From positions 1 through 64,000 of the forward strand of contig CAJYVI010000070.1 of the NCBI GenBank assembly GCA_913778145.1: 64,000 bases of DNA. The letters run 5' to 3'. The DNA is from an uncultured Pseudocitrobacter sp. (GTDB taxonomy: Bacteria; Pseudomonadota; Gammaproteobacteria; Enterobacterales; Enterobacteriaceae). Positions within the stretch are counted from its first letter, which is position 1. Each line of letters begins with the position of its first letter. Position numbers and translations under genes: made by a program. The notes under the pieces were generated by a model. It saw only the letters and a program-made list of their open reading frames with translations, was not told the DNA's origin and searched no databases. Below are positions 11,393 to 18,993 of this stretch, piece by piece.

Positions 11393-12435
11393 TGAAGTTC
11401 GCGGCTTTTTTTCCGTGTTGCAGCAGCCTGGCACTGGCGCTCATGTCTTTTAGTGCTCAAGCGGCGCTGGATGGCGAGATCGTTCCGGTCAACGGTACAT
11501 ATCAATACCTGATTAATGTTGAAAATCAGGATATCACCTCTAACCAGGCCGGAGTGACAATCCCCAACGAATTCGATCTCGATGGCATGTTTCAGGGAAG
11601 GGCGTATTGCAGCCAGTCGATGACGAATCAACCGGTTTACTACATGTCGGAAGCGACACTGACGCAATCAGGTAGCAGCGCGGGTTATCTGAAGCTAAAC
11701 GACTATATGGATGTCAAAATTGAGATCTATATCGGCGGGGAACTCCGGGAGTACAAAACCGTTCCGTTTAGCGCTATTTCCAACAATGCTTATCAGAACA
11801 ATTGCACACCACCTTCCACCGTTCTGGCGAACAGCTTTACGTCGGGCGCAAAAGGCCGGGTGACCTTTATGATAACCAAACCAATCATCAATGGCGTTAA
11901 CCTACAGGGCGCGGAGATCGCACGCTTATATGGCCGTCTGGGCGCAGGTGCGATGGGCCAAACGGCACTGTCTCAGATTACCATCGCCTCTGGCGTAATA
12001 ACCGTACCGGATAAATGCACGGTAAACCAGGGGACGCCAATCGTGGTCGACTTTGGCACCATACCGGGAACCGGTAACATGCTTAATGGTTCCAATTACA
12101 GCCAAAACGTTCCTATTCACGTGAAATGTGAAGGCGGCAGTTTCTCTTCAGGTGCGCTCAATATCAAGCTCGGGATCCAACAAGCAGACCCCGCCTTTGA
12201 CGACGGAAAATACCTGAGCACAACAGGATCGGTCGATCGCTCTGAACTGGGTATTTCGCTTAAGGACACATCCGGCAATGCGGTTGCACCAAACACGTTT
12301 TACAACGTGCCGGGCTTCTCTAACAACGAGGGCGACTGGAATCTTATTGCCGCGCCCATTGCCAAAAGCAGCACCTCCGTGATTCCTGAAGGAGAATTCC
12401 ACTCATCAGCGACCGTCGTCGCCGAGTTCCAGTAG
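11389..12435 (+). CDS. Two-domain fimbrial tip protein, probable adhesin
   Basis: A 348-residue protein, about twice pilin length. It has a signal peptide (to about SAQA), an N-terminal receptor-type domain (about 25-200) with its own Cys pair (GRAYCSQS and QNNCTPP), and a C-terminal pilin domain with Cys (DKCTVNQG, VKCEGG), the VVDFGTI motif and a final strand ending AEFQ. That layout is typical of tip adhesins. The receptor cannot be told from sequence. It overlaps the upstream gene by 4 bp and lies 5 bp before the last pilin gene. Confidence 0.82.
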   Translation: MMKFAAFFPCCSSLALALMSFSAQAALDGEIVPVNGTYQYLINVENQDITSNQAGVTIPNEFDLDGMFQGRAYCSQSMTNQPVYYMSEATLTQSGSSAGYLKLNDYMDVKIEIYIGGELREYKTVPFSAISNNAYQNNCTPPSTVLANSFTSGAKGRVTFMITKPIINGVNLQGAEIARLYGRLGAGAMGQTALSQITIASGVITVPDKCTVNQGTPIVVDFGTIPGTGNMLNGSNYSQNVPIHVKCEGGSFSSGALNIKLGIQQADPAFDDGKYLSTTGSVDRSELGISLKDTSGNAVAPNTFYNVPGFSNNEGDWNLIAAPIAKSSTSVIPEGEFHSSATVVAEFQ

Positions 12436-12440
12436 GGGGA

Positions 12441-12992
12441 ATGATGCGAAAGTTAATCGTAAGCGCACTGGCACTGCTGGCTATTTCCCCTTCTTTTTCT
12501 GTGCTGGCAATGGGGGAGCTGATTGGTGGAGACCTGAGCTTCAAAGGGGTCGTTGTCGCCTACCCGTGCAGTATTGCACCTGAATCGGAGCGTGTACCGG
12601 TAGATTTCGGTGAAATCTCCACAAAATCACTCTATGCCACAGGCAAAAGCACCCCGGTACCGTTTTCCATTAAATTGCAAAACTGTAACCCCGGCGTTTT
12701 TAACGCCGTTACCGTGACATTTAGCGGAACGGAAAATAGCAATATGACCGATCGATTAGCGATAAAAGCCGTCACGCCTGGCAATGCCGGGGGAATCGGA
12801 ATCGGGTTACTGGAAAGCGACCAGACGCCCATTAAGTTGGATGTACCGACCAATGCGACGGCAATTACCGACACGGCACTGCAGCTTAATTTTTTAGCCT
12901 TTGTCGAAGGTGAACCGGATGCGTTATCCGGGGGCACGCTCACCACAGGGCCCTTTACCGCCACAGCAAACTATACGTTGAATTATCAGTAA
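12441..12992 (+). CDS. Fimbrial subunit, last gene of the operon
   Basis: A 183-residue pilin with signal peptide (cleavage after about SVLA), Cys pair (AYPCSIAP, LQNCNPG), a VDFGEIS motif and a C-terminal strand ending NYTLNYQ with the chaperone-recognition Tyr. The GGGGGA ribosome-binding site lies just ahead of ATGATG. Whether it is a second shaft subunit or a tip adaptor cannot be decided. Confidence 0.85.
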   Translation: MMRKLIVSALALLAISPSFSVLAMGELIGGDLSFKGVVVAYPCSIAPESERVPVDFGEISTKSLYATGKSTPVPFSIKLQNCNPGVFNAVTVTFSGTENSNMTDRLAIKAVTPGNAGGIGIGLLESDQTPIKLDVPTNATAITDTALQLNFLAFVEGEPDALSGGTLTTGPFTATANYTLNYQ

Positions 12993-13015
12993 TTGCCCAT
13001 CAAAGGATTTTGGGA

Positions 13016-13678
13016 ATGATGCATCAATATTTCCTTTACGACAAGAATGTCTTTTTCACAGAAGGAATGAAAACGGTACTGTGTGATTTTATTGATCAGC
13101 AAAGCGCTATTTCCTGCTCTGATAACTTTTCACAACTGGTTAATGTACTGGAAGATGTGAATAATGATAAACACATCAATTGGATCCTTTGCGACCTGGA
13201 CAGTTTGCCGTCAGATCGTTTTACAGTATTGAGCACACTGAAAAAGCATTATCAGGAAAGGCATAAAAAGTTGGTTATCTTGCTAAATAAAAGCAGTTTA
13301 CCGTTCTTTTTTGCACTCTATTCTTTGCTGCCGAATGCAAACTGGCTATTGAAAAGTGAGTCGATAAAAAGCATCACCACTTTTTTCAAAGAGTTATTAA
13401 ACAGCAAACAGGAAAACAATTGTTTTAGTGATACGTTGACCTGGTACATTCGGAAAGAGCTGCGAAATAATAATGCCGACAGAATCATATCCAGTGATGA
13501 ACTATGGCTGATAGAAGAAATATTCAAAGGCAAATCACTTTCACAGATAGCCCATGAAGTCAGCGTTGATGTGCGTCGATTAAGTCTCATCAAACGCCAT
13601 TTAATGCGAAAGTTAAAAATAGAGAACAACATTGCGTTATTTAATGCATTTAAAGTTCTTATCGCACCTTCGCCGTAA
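13016..13678 (+). CDS. LuxR-type regulator with degenerate receiver-like N-terminus (FimW/FimZ-like)
   Basis: A 220-residue DNA-binding protein. The N-terminal half resembles a response-regulator receiver (WILCDLDSLPSD supplies an Asp), but the usual acidic pocket and Lys are not clear. The C-terminal 60 residues form a LuxR-like helix-turn-helix (LWLIEEIFKGKSLSQIAHEVSV and LIKRHLMRKLKI). It starts at ATG 13016 after AAAGGA; the TTG at 13010 is less likely. It lies 23 bp after the fimbrial operon and 100 bp before the peptide gene, so it may control either or both. AT-rich composition differs from the fimbrial genes. Confidence 0.75.
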   Translation: MMHQYFLYDKNVFFTEGMKTVLCDFIDQQSAISCSDNFSQLVNVLEDVNNDKHINWILCDLDSLPSDRFTVLSTLKKHYQERHKKLVILLNKSSLPFFFALYSLLPNANWLLKSESIKSITTFFKELLNSKQENNCFSDTLTWYIRKELRNNNADRIISSDELWLIEEIFKGKSLSQIAHEVSVDVRRLSLIKRHLMRKLKIENNIALFNAFKVLIAPSP

Positions 13679-13777
13679 CCCTGGTACGCGAAGATAAAGA
13701 ATTTACCGGTGAATTAATTGACTGGTATGTCAATGCAAGTGATTGCATAAATTAAACCTAATGTAAGGAAATTACAG

Positions 13778-13975
13778 ATGAAAAAAATTAACTCTATCGA
13801 AGCTGCAAAAATTGTTGGCGGTTGCTGCAAAACTTGCGAAAGCACCTATGAGAACGTGACTGTTGGCGGGGTGACCTCCTGCAAATTGATCACAACTTGC
13901 ACCGACAAACACGGCTCCACCACCACGGTGCAAAATGCTGACTCCAGCAAATGTGGCGGTGTACCGAACCGTTAA
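13778..13975 (+). CDS. Double-glycine-leader Cys-rich peptide (putative microcin-like precursor)
   Basis: A 65-residue peptide with leader MKKINSIEAAKIVGG, ending in a Gly-Gly site as used by C39 peptidase exporters. The predicted 50-residue mature peptide begins Cys-Cys (C16, C17) and also has C20, C35, C41 and C59, enough for three disulfides. It is hydrophilic and rich in Thr/Ser/Lys, with no long hydrophobic segment. Strong AAGGAA ribosome-binding site. Genes for a C39 exporter and a DsbA-like protein lie just downstream, which supports secretion and oxidation. It resembles the enterobacterial DUF4762 small-protein family as far as I recall. Toxic activity is inference; a signalling or adhesive peptide is possible. 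Confidence 0.8.
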   Translation: MKKINSIEAAKIVGGCCKTCESTYENVTVGGVTSCKLITTCTDKHGSTTTVQNADSSKCGGVPNR

Positions 13976-13994
13976 TTTCTGAATGGTAACACGA

Positions 13995-14025
13995 TACACA
14001 GAGGGGCTTCCCCTCTGTGTATTTT
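13995..14025 (+). terminator. Hairpin after the peptide gene (terminator or attenuator)
   Basis: A 12-bp perfect stem (13995-14006 and 14010-14021, core ACACAGAGGGG) with a 3-nt loop, followed by TTTT. It lies 20 bp after the peptide stop and before the export genes, an arrangement that lets the peptide be made in excess over its machinery by partial termination. Confidence 0.75.
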
Positions 14026-14047
14026 GCTAGTTAACTTCGAGGCTGAT

Positions 14048-14719
14048 ATGACCTACCGTTACAAACGCATTAGCATCATTGGTTACTCTTTATTATTGAT
14101 CATTACTTCATCACTGATGACGGTTTTATGTTATCACCTGTTTGTATTTAACACCTTTAAGTCGGACGACAATCAAACATTACCGTTTCGTGAGATAAGT
14201 GCAGCTCAGGTAGCAAACAGTCCAATAACAGAAGAGAACAGCATTATCGAAGTCATGTCTTATGGCTGCCACTACTGTGCTGCGAACGAGGAAAACCTCT
14301 CTAATTTTGCCAAAGTTCTGCCTGCTGGATATGAATTTAAGTCTATTCATATTGCTGATGACGACAATGGACTGGCAGCCTTTGCCTCTGTTTTCGCCAC
14401 GCTTGAAGAAATGGGCATTGAGGAAAAAATGCGTGATAGCGCATATAACGCCGTGATTACGCGTGGCATAAACATCTCAAATGAAAAAGCACTGGAAGAC
14501 TGGCTGAAAAAAAATAACATCAGCGTTTCTGACTATAAACATGCGCATGATAGTAACGCGGTCAAACAACGCCTTCAGAAAATGGCTGAGATCACTAAAT
14601 TCTATAACATCAACGCGACCCCTATGTTCATTATCAATAAACGCTATGTTGTCGCTCAGGACCGTGATTTCCCGGAGTTTGCACAGCGCATGATGCAGTT
14701 GCTCGAAAAGGATAAATAA
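14048..14719 (+). CDS. Membrane-anchored DsbA-like thioredoxin-fold oxidoreductase
   Basis: A 223-residue protein with an N-terminal membrane segment (about residues 9-34) and a periplasmic DsbA-type domain. The active-site motif C74-H-Y-C77 sits in VMSYGCHYCAANEENL, close to DsbA's CPHC context, and the cis-proline loop is NATPMFII (P192). This suggests disulfide formation or shuffling of a periplasmic substrate; the six-Cys peptide encoded just upstream is the obvious candidate. ATG 14048 is chosen over an upstream TTG because it is preceded by GAGG and gives a normal anchor. It lies after the 13995 hairpin and before the acyltransferase gene. Confidence 0.82.
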   Translation: MTYRYKRISIIGYSLLLIITSSLMTVLCYHLFVFNTFKSDDNQTLPFREISAAQVANSPITEENSIIEVMSYGCHYCAANEENLSNFAKVLPAGYEFKSIHIADDDNGLAAFASVFATLEEMGIEEKMRDSAYNAVITRGINISNEKALEDWLKKNNISVSDYKHAHDSNAVKQRLQKMAEITKFYNINATPMFIINKRYVVAQDRDFPEFAQRMMQLLEKDK

Positions 14720-14724
14720 TCACA

Positions 14725-15675
14725 GTGATCCGCTTTCTGATTATCTGGGGGGTGTTCAGCGTTAAAAATAGCGCTGAATATTTCCACACAATACGCCGCC
14801 GCATTTTCAACGTCGGTGTATTTCTTTTGCGTAAGCTCATGCGCCATTGTCCGATTTTTATTCTGATGGGTATCGCGCGCGTATTGTGTGTCATCGGCCT
14901 TATCGGACGTCCATTTCGCCATCAACGCGCGGTAGCCACAGAAAACTACCGTTGTCTGACAGGTAAAAATGGCCATATTAACGCCGCCTGGATTGCCGTG
15001 CGCCGTCGACTACTGGAAGAAGCGGCAACATGGGGGCAAAACAGAGCCGTTCGCCAGCAAATTGCCCGCTGCGCCAGTGAACTCGACGCGGTTGTCGCAC
15101 CGCTCCATCAAAAACGGATCCCGATTATTCTTGCGCCGCTGCATTGCGTATCCGATGTATTAGCAGCAATGGTCGGCGCCAGCGTAACGCCGGGAAAGGC
15201 TGGCGTTATTGTCTCTTCAAGTGCAGAACTTTATGACCAGCAGGCGCGTGAGATGGGCGGAATTGCCCTCTCCTACTACTCAATCCATCAGGACAGTAAA
15301 GCCCTGGCGTCAGGCCTGACCGCTTTGCTGACCGATGTGGTGAAGGGTGAGCAAAATATGATTCTGTTTCCCGACATCTCCCCCGATTACACGTCACAGG
15401 CCGAAGGCGCACTGAGCGCAAAATTACCCTGCCACCTGTTTGGCCGCGCGGCGCGTCTGCATAACGGTATTGTTCGTCTTGCCGGGGCGATGTCAGCTCA
15501 GGTCGTGTTCTATCACCTCTCTTACGAGGGGGCGTTGCAGATCCATATTCATCCACCGGTGAATGCCGCTGATACCGCCCGCGTTTTACCGCATGTCATT
15601 GAACAGACTCTGCAAGAGCATCCCCATGAATGGCTGCTTTGGCATAGCCATTCTCTCTATTTTATCAATCACTAA
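14725..15675 (+). CDS. LpxL/HtrB-like acyltransferase (LPLAT superfamily), putative
   Basis: A 316-residue protein resembling lipid A-type late acyltransferases: an N-terminal hydrophobic anchor (about 28-62), the block ILAPLHCVSDVLAAMVG carrying H140 and D144, and a later segment with NMILFPDISPDY. The canonical motif is H-x4-D/E; here His and Asp are separated by three residues, so catalytic detail is uncertain. The start is GTG, 5 bp after the DsbA-like gene. Located with ACP and fatty-acid enzymes, it may move an acyl chain from the local ACP onto the peptide or a membrane acceptor. That link is inference. Confidence 0.65.
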   Translation: MIRFLIIWGVFSVKNSAEYFHTIRRRIFNVGVFLLRKLMRHCPIFILMGIARVLCVIGLIGRPFRHQRAVATENYRCLTGKNGHINAAWIAVRRRLLEEAATWGQNRAVRQQIARCASELDAVVAPLHQKRIPIILAPLHCVSDVLAAMVGASVTPGKAGVIVSSSAELYDQQAREMGGIALSYYSIHQDSKALASGLTALLTDVVKGEQNMILFPDISPDYTSQAEGALSAKLPCHLFGRAARLHNGIVRLAGAMSAQVVFYHLSYEGALQIHIHPPVNAADTARVLPHVIEQTLQEHPHEWLLWHSHSLYFINH

Positions 15676-15683
15676 ACATAATA

Positions 15684-17816
15684 ATGAAAAACACGATCCC
15701 CACGCTTATTTTTCAGGAAGAGACCAACGAATGCGGGCTTGCCTGTGCGGCAATGCTGGCGCAAACACAGGGGCGAAACGTCTCTCTGGAAACACTGCGT
15801 ACGCTTTTCCCCGCTTCCGATCACGGCACATCGTTGAATAAGTTGATGTCTATTATGGGGCGCCTGGGAATTGCGACAACGCCAGTTCTCTTCGAACATC
15901 ATGAGCTGGACGAGCTTCCTCTGCCCGCCATTCTGCACTATGGCGCAAGCCACTATGTGCTACTAGCATGGCGTAAAGGGAATCAGGTTTGCGTAATGAA
16001 TCCCGCAGTAGGCGAGCAATGGCTGCCTTTTAGCGCACTAAAACAGGAAATCAGCGGCTATGCGCTGATTGTCGATCCTGATAATAGTCAGTTTGCCGGG
16101 CCAGTTTTACCCCTGACAACAGACACCCGCACCACGCCGCGCGCCATGAGCTTCCGGGAAACGTCTACTGTACCGGGCATTTATCGGCTGATGATCCTGA
16201 CGTTTCTGGTCTCTTTAACGCTGTTCCTGATGCCGACCATGGTCAGCAATGCCATCAATCAGGCCTTTTCCAGCACGGAGAAAAGTACCTTCGCCTACGG
16301 CTGGTTTATTGTCGCATTCATTGTTTCCACGCTTATGGCGTTAGCGGTAAGGGTGATAAGCGAACGTGTCATCAAGCGTTTCGTTCTGGTGAACGGCAGC
16401 AAAGGGTTTGCACGTTTACTCAGCAACCCTCTGCGCTTTTTTGAAAAACGTGCGCCGGGGGAAATTTTCAGCCGCTTTACCGCCTGGCAAGCCGGGCTGC
16501 TGCAAAAAATTGAGCTGGATAACGCGCTGCGATCCGACTGGATCATCTGCACCATTGCCATCGGCATTATGTTCTGGATTGCCCCCGTTCTGGCGGCCAT
16601 TTCTGCCATTGGCGTTACCGTAATGGGGCTGATTAGCGTCTGGGCAGTCTTGCGTGACCGCTGGTACACCCAGCAATTACAGCTAAAAAGTGCCGCACTC
16701 AATGACTTTTTTATGGAGACGTTGCAGGGCGTGCTCACCATCAAGAGCGCGGGGCTGGAAGGTCACCGTAAAGCGCTGTTCGCATGGTATAGCCGCGATC
16801 TCTTCTCCTGCCTGCAGCGCCAGAAGATTTACCAGCAAGTGAAGGATGGGCTGTATCAGCTTACCGGAAGCCTTGAGATGGTGGTGTTTATGGTGGTGGT
16901 ACTGCCGATGGTGCACAGCAAACTGATCTCACTGGGTGATTTCTTTGCTTATAGCTTCCTGCGACAAATTTTCACCTCTTACGTGACGCGGATCTTCTTC
17001 TCCATTATTCAAAAATCTCAGCTTCATATTATTGATACCCGCGCCCATAGCCTGTTTGCACAAACCGTTAACGACGCGATGCCTGATGCCGAATTACCAC
17101 AACCGACAGACGGCACTCCTGATTTGCATTTTACCGATATCACCTACGCCTACGATCCGGAAATAGCGATCCTGAAATCCCTTTCGCTCTCCTTACCTGC
17201 GGGTGAACACATCGCCATTATTGGTGAGTCCGGGGCGGGGAAAAGTACGCTTCTGAGGCTGATAGCCGGGCTGTTTTCACCGCAAGAAGGAACGTGCAGC
17301 ACGCATAACCACTCAGTCCCCCGTCAACTGCTGGCGCAATGGGTCTGTCTGCAAAGCCAGGAAGATATTCTGTTTAATGCCTCCGTCAGAGAAAACATTA
17401 CCCTGTTTGATAGCCAGTATCGTGAGCGCGACCGTGGGCGTATTGAGGCTTTGCTGGAATCGCTGGCGCTGAACGACGTCGTACAGCAGCTCCCCGGGGG
17501 AATTGATGCGTTGATTCGTGAAAGTCACGCTGCGCTCTCATTGGGACAACGTCAGCGCTTGTTACTCGCCAGAGCGCTTTATAGCGCAAGGCCCCTATTG
17601 TTGCTGGACGAACCCACCGCCAACCTTGATGACGCCACCGCCAGCATTGTGATGAAGGCCATCCATCACCACTGCCGCACAACCGGTAAGTCACTGATTG
17701 TCGTCACCCACAGTGAGCCGCTGCTGACGGAATTTCAGCATATTTATCGGCTCAACGCGGGGCAGCTAACCCAAATCGCGCCTCGTACTCCCTCCAGCAC
17801 GTTAACAGAGAAATAA
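15684..17816 (+). CDS. Peptidase (C39)-containing ABC exporter for double-glycine peptides
   Basis: A 710-residue PCAT protein of CvaB/MchF type. An N-terminal C39 cysteine protease (about 1-130) has Q11, C17 in ETNECGLACAAML and H90 in GASHYVLL. The third catalytic position is Asn (N106, MNPAVG) rather than the usual Asp. A six-helix ABC membrane domain follows (about 165-450), then the nucleotide-binding domain with Walker A GESGAGKST (514-522), a non-standard signature LSLGQ (618-622, usually LSGGQ) and Walker B LLLLDEP. It should cleave the Gly-Gly leader and move the core peptide out of the cytosol. It starts 8 bp after the acyltransferase gene. Confidence 0.92.
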   Translation: MKNTIPTLIFQEETNECGLACAAMLAQTQGRNVSLETLRTLFPASDHGTSLNKLMSIMGRLGIATTPVLFEHHELDELPLPAILHYGASHYVLLAWRKGNQVCVMNPAVGEQWLPFSALKQEISGYALIVDPDNSQFAGPVLPLTTDTRTTPRAMSFRETSTVPGIYRLMILTFLVSLTLFLMPTMVSNAINQAFSSTEKSTFAYGWFIVAFIVSTLMALAVRVISERVIKRFVLVNGSKGFARLLSNPLRFFEKRAPGEIFSRFTAWQAGLLQKIELDNALRSDWIICTIAIGIMFWIAPVLAAISAIGVTVMGLISVWAVLRDRWYTQQLQLKSAALNDFFMETLQGVLTIKSAGLEGHRKALFAWYSRDLFSCLQRQKIYQQVKDGLYQLTGSLEMVVFMVVVLPMVHSKLISLGDFFAYSFLRQIFTSYVTRIFFSIIQKSQLHIIDTRAHSLFAQTVNDAMPDAELPQPTDGTPDLHFTDITYAYDPEIAILKSLSLSLPAGEHIAIIGESGAGKSTLLRLIAGLFSPQEGTCSTHNHSVPRQLLAQWVCLQSQEDILFNASVRENITLFDSQYRERDRGRIEALLESLALNDVVQQLPGGIDALIRESHAALSLGQRQRLLLARALYSARPLLLLDEPTANLDDATASIVMKAIHHHCRTTGKSLIVVTHSEPLLTEFQHIYRLNAGQLTQIAPRTPSSTLTEK

Positions 17817-17820
17817 ATAG

Positions 17821-18990
17821 ATGAACATCTGGCGCGCAGTGACCTCCCGCACCCGAAAAATCATGCTTTGTGTCGGCACAGGCGCGATCTTCGCTTTTGC
17901 TTTCGCGATGTTTTATCTCGCTACGCCTTCGCCCCAGGAAACATGGCAGGTTGAAAAAATCGATAAAGGCGATATCGAAAAAGTTGTGCTGGTGACTGGC
18001 ACTCTCAAACCTGCACTCCAGGTTAACGTCGGGGCGCAGGTCAATGGTCAGCTCCGCAAACTTTATGTGCGCCAGGGCGAACGGGTGAAAAAGGGCCAGC
18101 TGCTTGCAGAGATTGATCCCACGTTGCAGGAGTCCGATCTCAACAATGCACAAGCGCAGTTAGCCAGCGCAAAAGCTCAGAAGCTCTCTACTCAGGCCAC
18201 CCTCACGCAGTATCGTCTGGAGTTTGACCGACAACGCAGGATGCTGCGTGACGGCTCGGCAGTTCGCAGCGACTATGAGCAGGCAAAAGCGCAGTATGAG
18301 GCTCAGTTGCAGCAGGTTGATGTGAACAACGCGCAGATCGTCCAGGCCGAGATGGCGGTAAAAACCGCCAGCGCTAACCTGGGGTATACGCGAATCCTCG
18401 CCCCTATTGACGGCGAGGTTCTGGGTATTGTCACCCGCGAAGGACAAACTATCGTCTCTTCACAAACGGCCCCGACGATTCTGGTTCTTGCGGAACTGGA
18501 CCACATGCGCGTCGAAACGCGAATTTCCGAAGCGGATATCCAGAAAATCCATGCAGGACAACCACTCTGGTTCTATGTCATTGCAAATCCGGATAAACGC
18601 TATCACGGCGAAATGGGCAGCGTGCAACCCGCACCAAAGGAAGCGCTGGAAGAGCAAAGCACCGGCAGTAGCACAAGTACTCAACAAACCAGCGCGGTGT
18701 ACTACATTGGCGCTTTTGATGTCGCTAACACGCAGCGCGAGCTGAAAACATTCATGACGGCCCAGGTCTTCGTCCGCGTAGCGAAAGCAAAAAACGTCTC
18801 ACGTATTCCGATTGCCGCCCTGGGGCATGCCCTCAATGCCGATCATTACAAAGTCTCCGTGCTGAAAGATGGCAAACGCCACGAAACCACCGTTCGTATC
18901 GGCATCAATGACCGTCAGTATGCCGAAGTGCTGGAAGGTCTGAATGCGGGCGACCAGGTCATTGTTCAACAGGAAATGGCGCGGGGATAA
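17821..18990 (+). CDS. MacA-like periplasmic adaptor (membrane fusion protein)
   Basis: A 389-residue adaptor with an N-terminal membrane anchor (about 13-37), a barrel-sandwich/lipoyl domain halves pattern (VGAQVNGQLRKLYVRQGERVKKGQLLAEID and LGYTRILAPIDGEVL), an intervening alpha-hairpin rich in Ala/Gln (about 100-175), and beta-barrel domains. Length and layout fit MacA rather than CvaA/HlyD. It bridges an inner-membrane MacB-like pump and an outer-membrane factor. It starts 4 bp after the C39 exporter and ends 3 bp before macB-like, so it is clearly co-transcribed. It might also serve the C39 exporter. Confidence 0.9.
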   Translation: MNIWRAVTSRTRKIMLCVGTGAIFAFAFAMFYLATPSPQETWQVEKIDKGDIEKVVLVTGTLKPALQVNVGAQVNGQLRKLYVRQGERVKKGQLLAEIDPTLQESDLNNAQAQLASAKAQKLSTQATLTQYRLEFDRQRRMLRDGSAVRSDYEQAKAQYEAQLQQVDVNNAQIVQAEMAVKTASANLGYTRILAPIDGEVLGIVTREGQTIVSSQTAPTILVLAELDHMRVETRISEADIQKIHAGQPLWFYVIANPDKRYHGEMGSVQPAPKEALEEQSTGSSTSTQQTSAVYYIGAFDVANTQRELKTFMTAQVFVRVAKAKNVSRIPIAALGHALNADHYKVSVLKDGKRHETTVRIGINDRQYAEVLEGLNAGDQVIVQQEMARG

Positions 18991-18993
18991 CAC

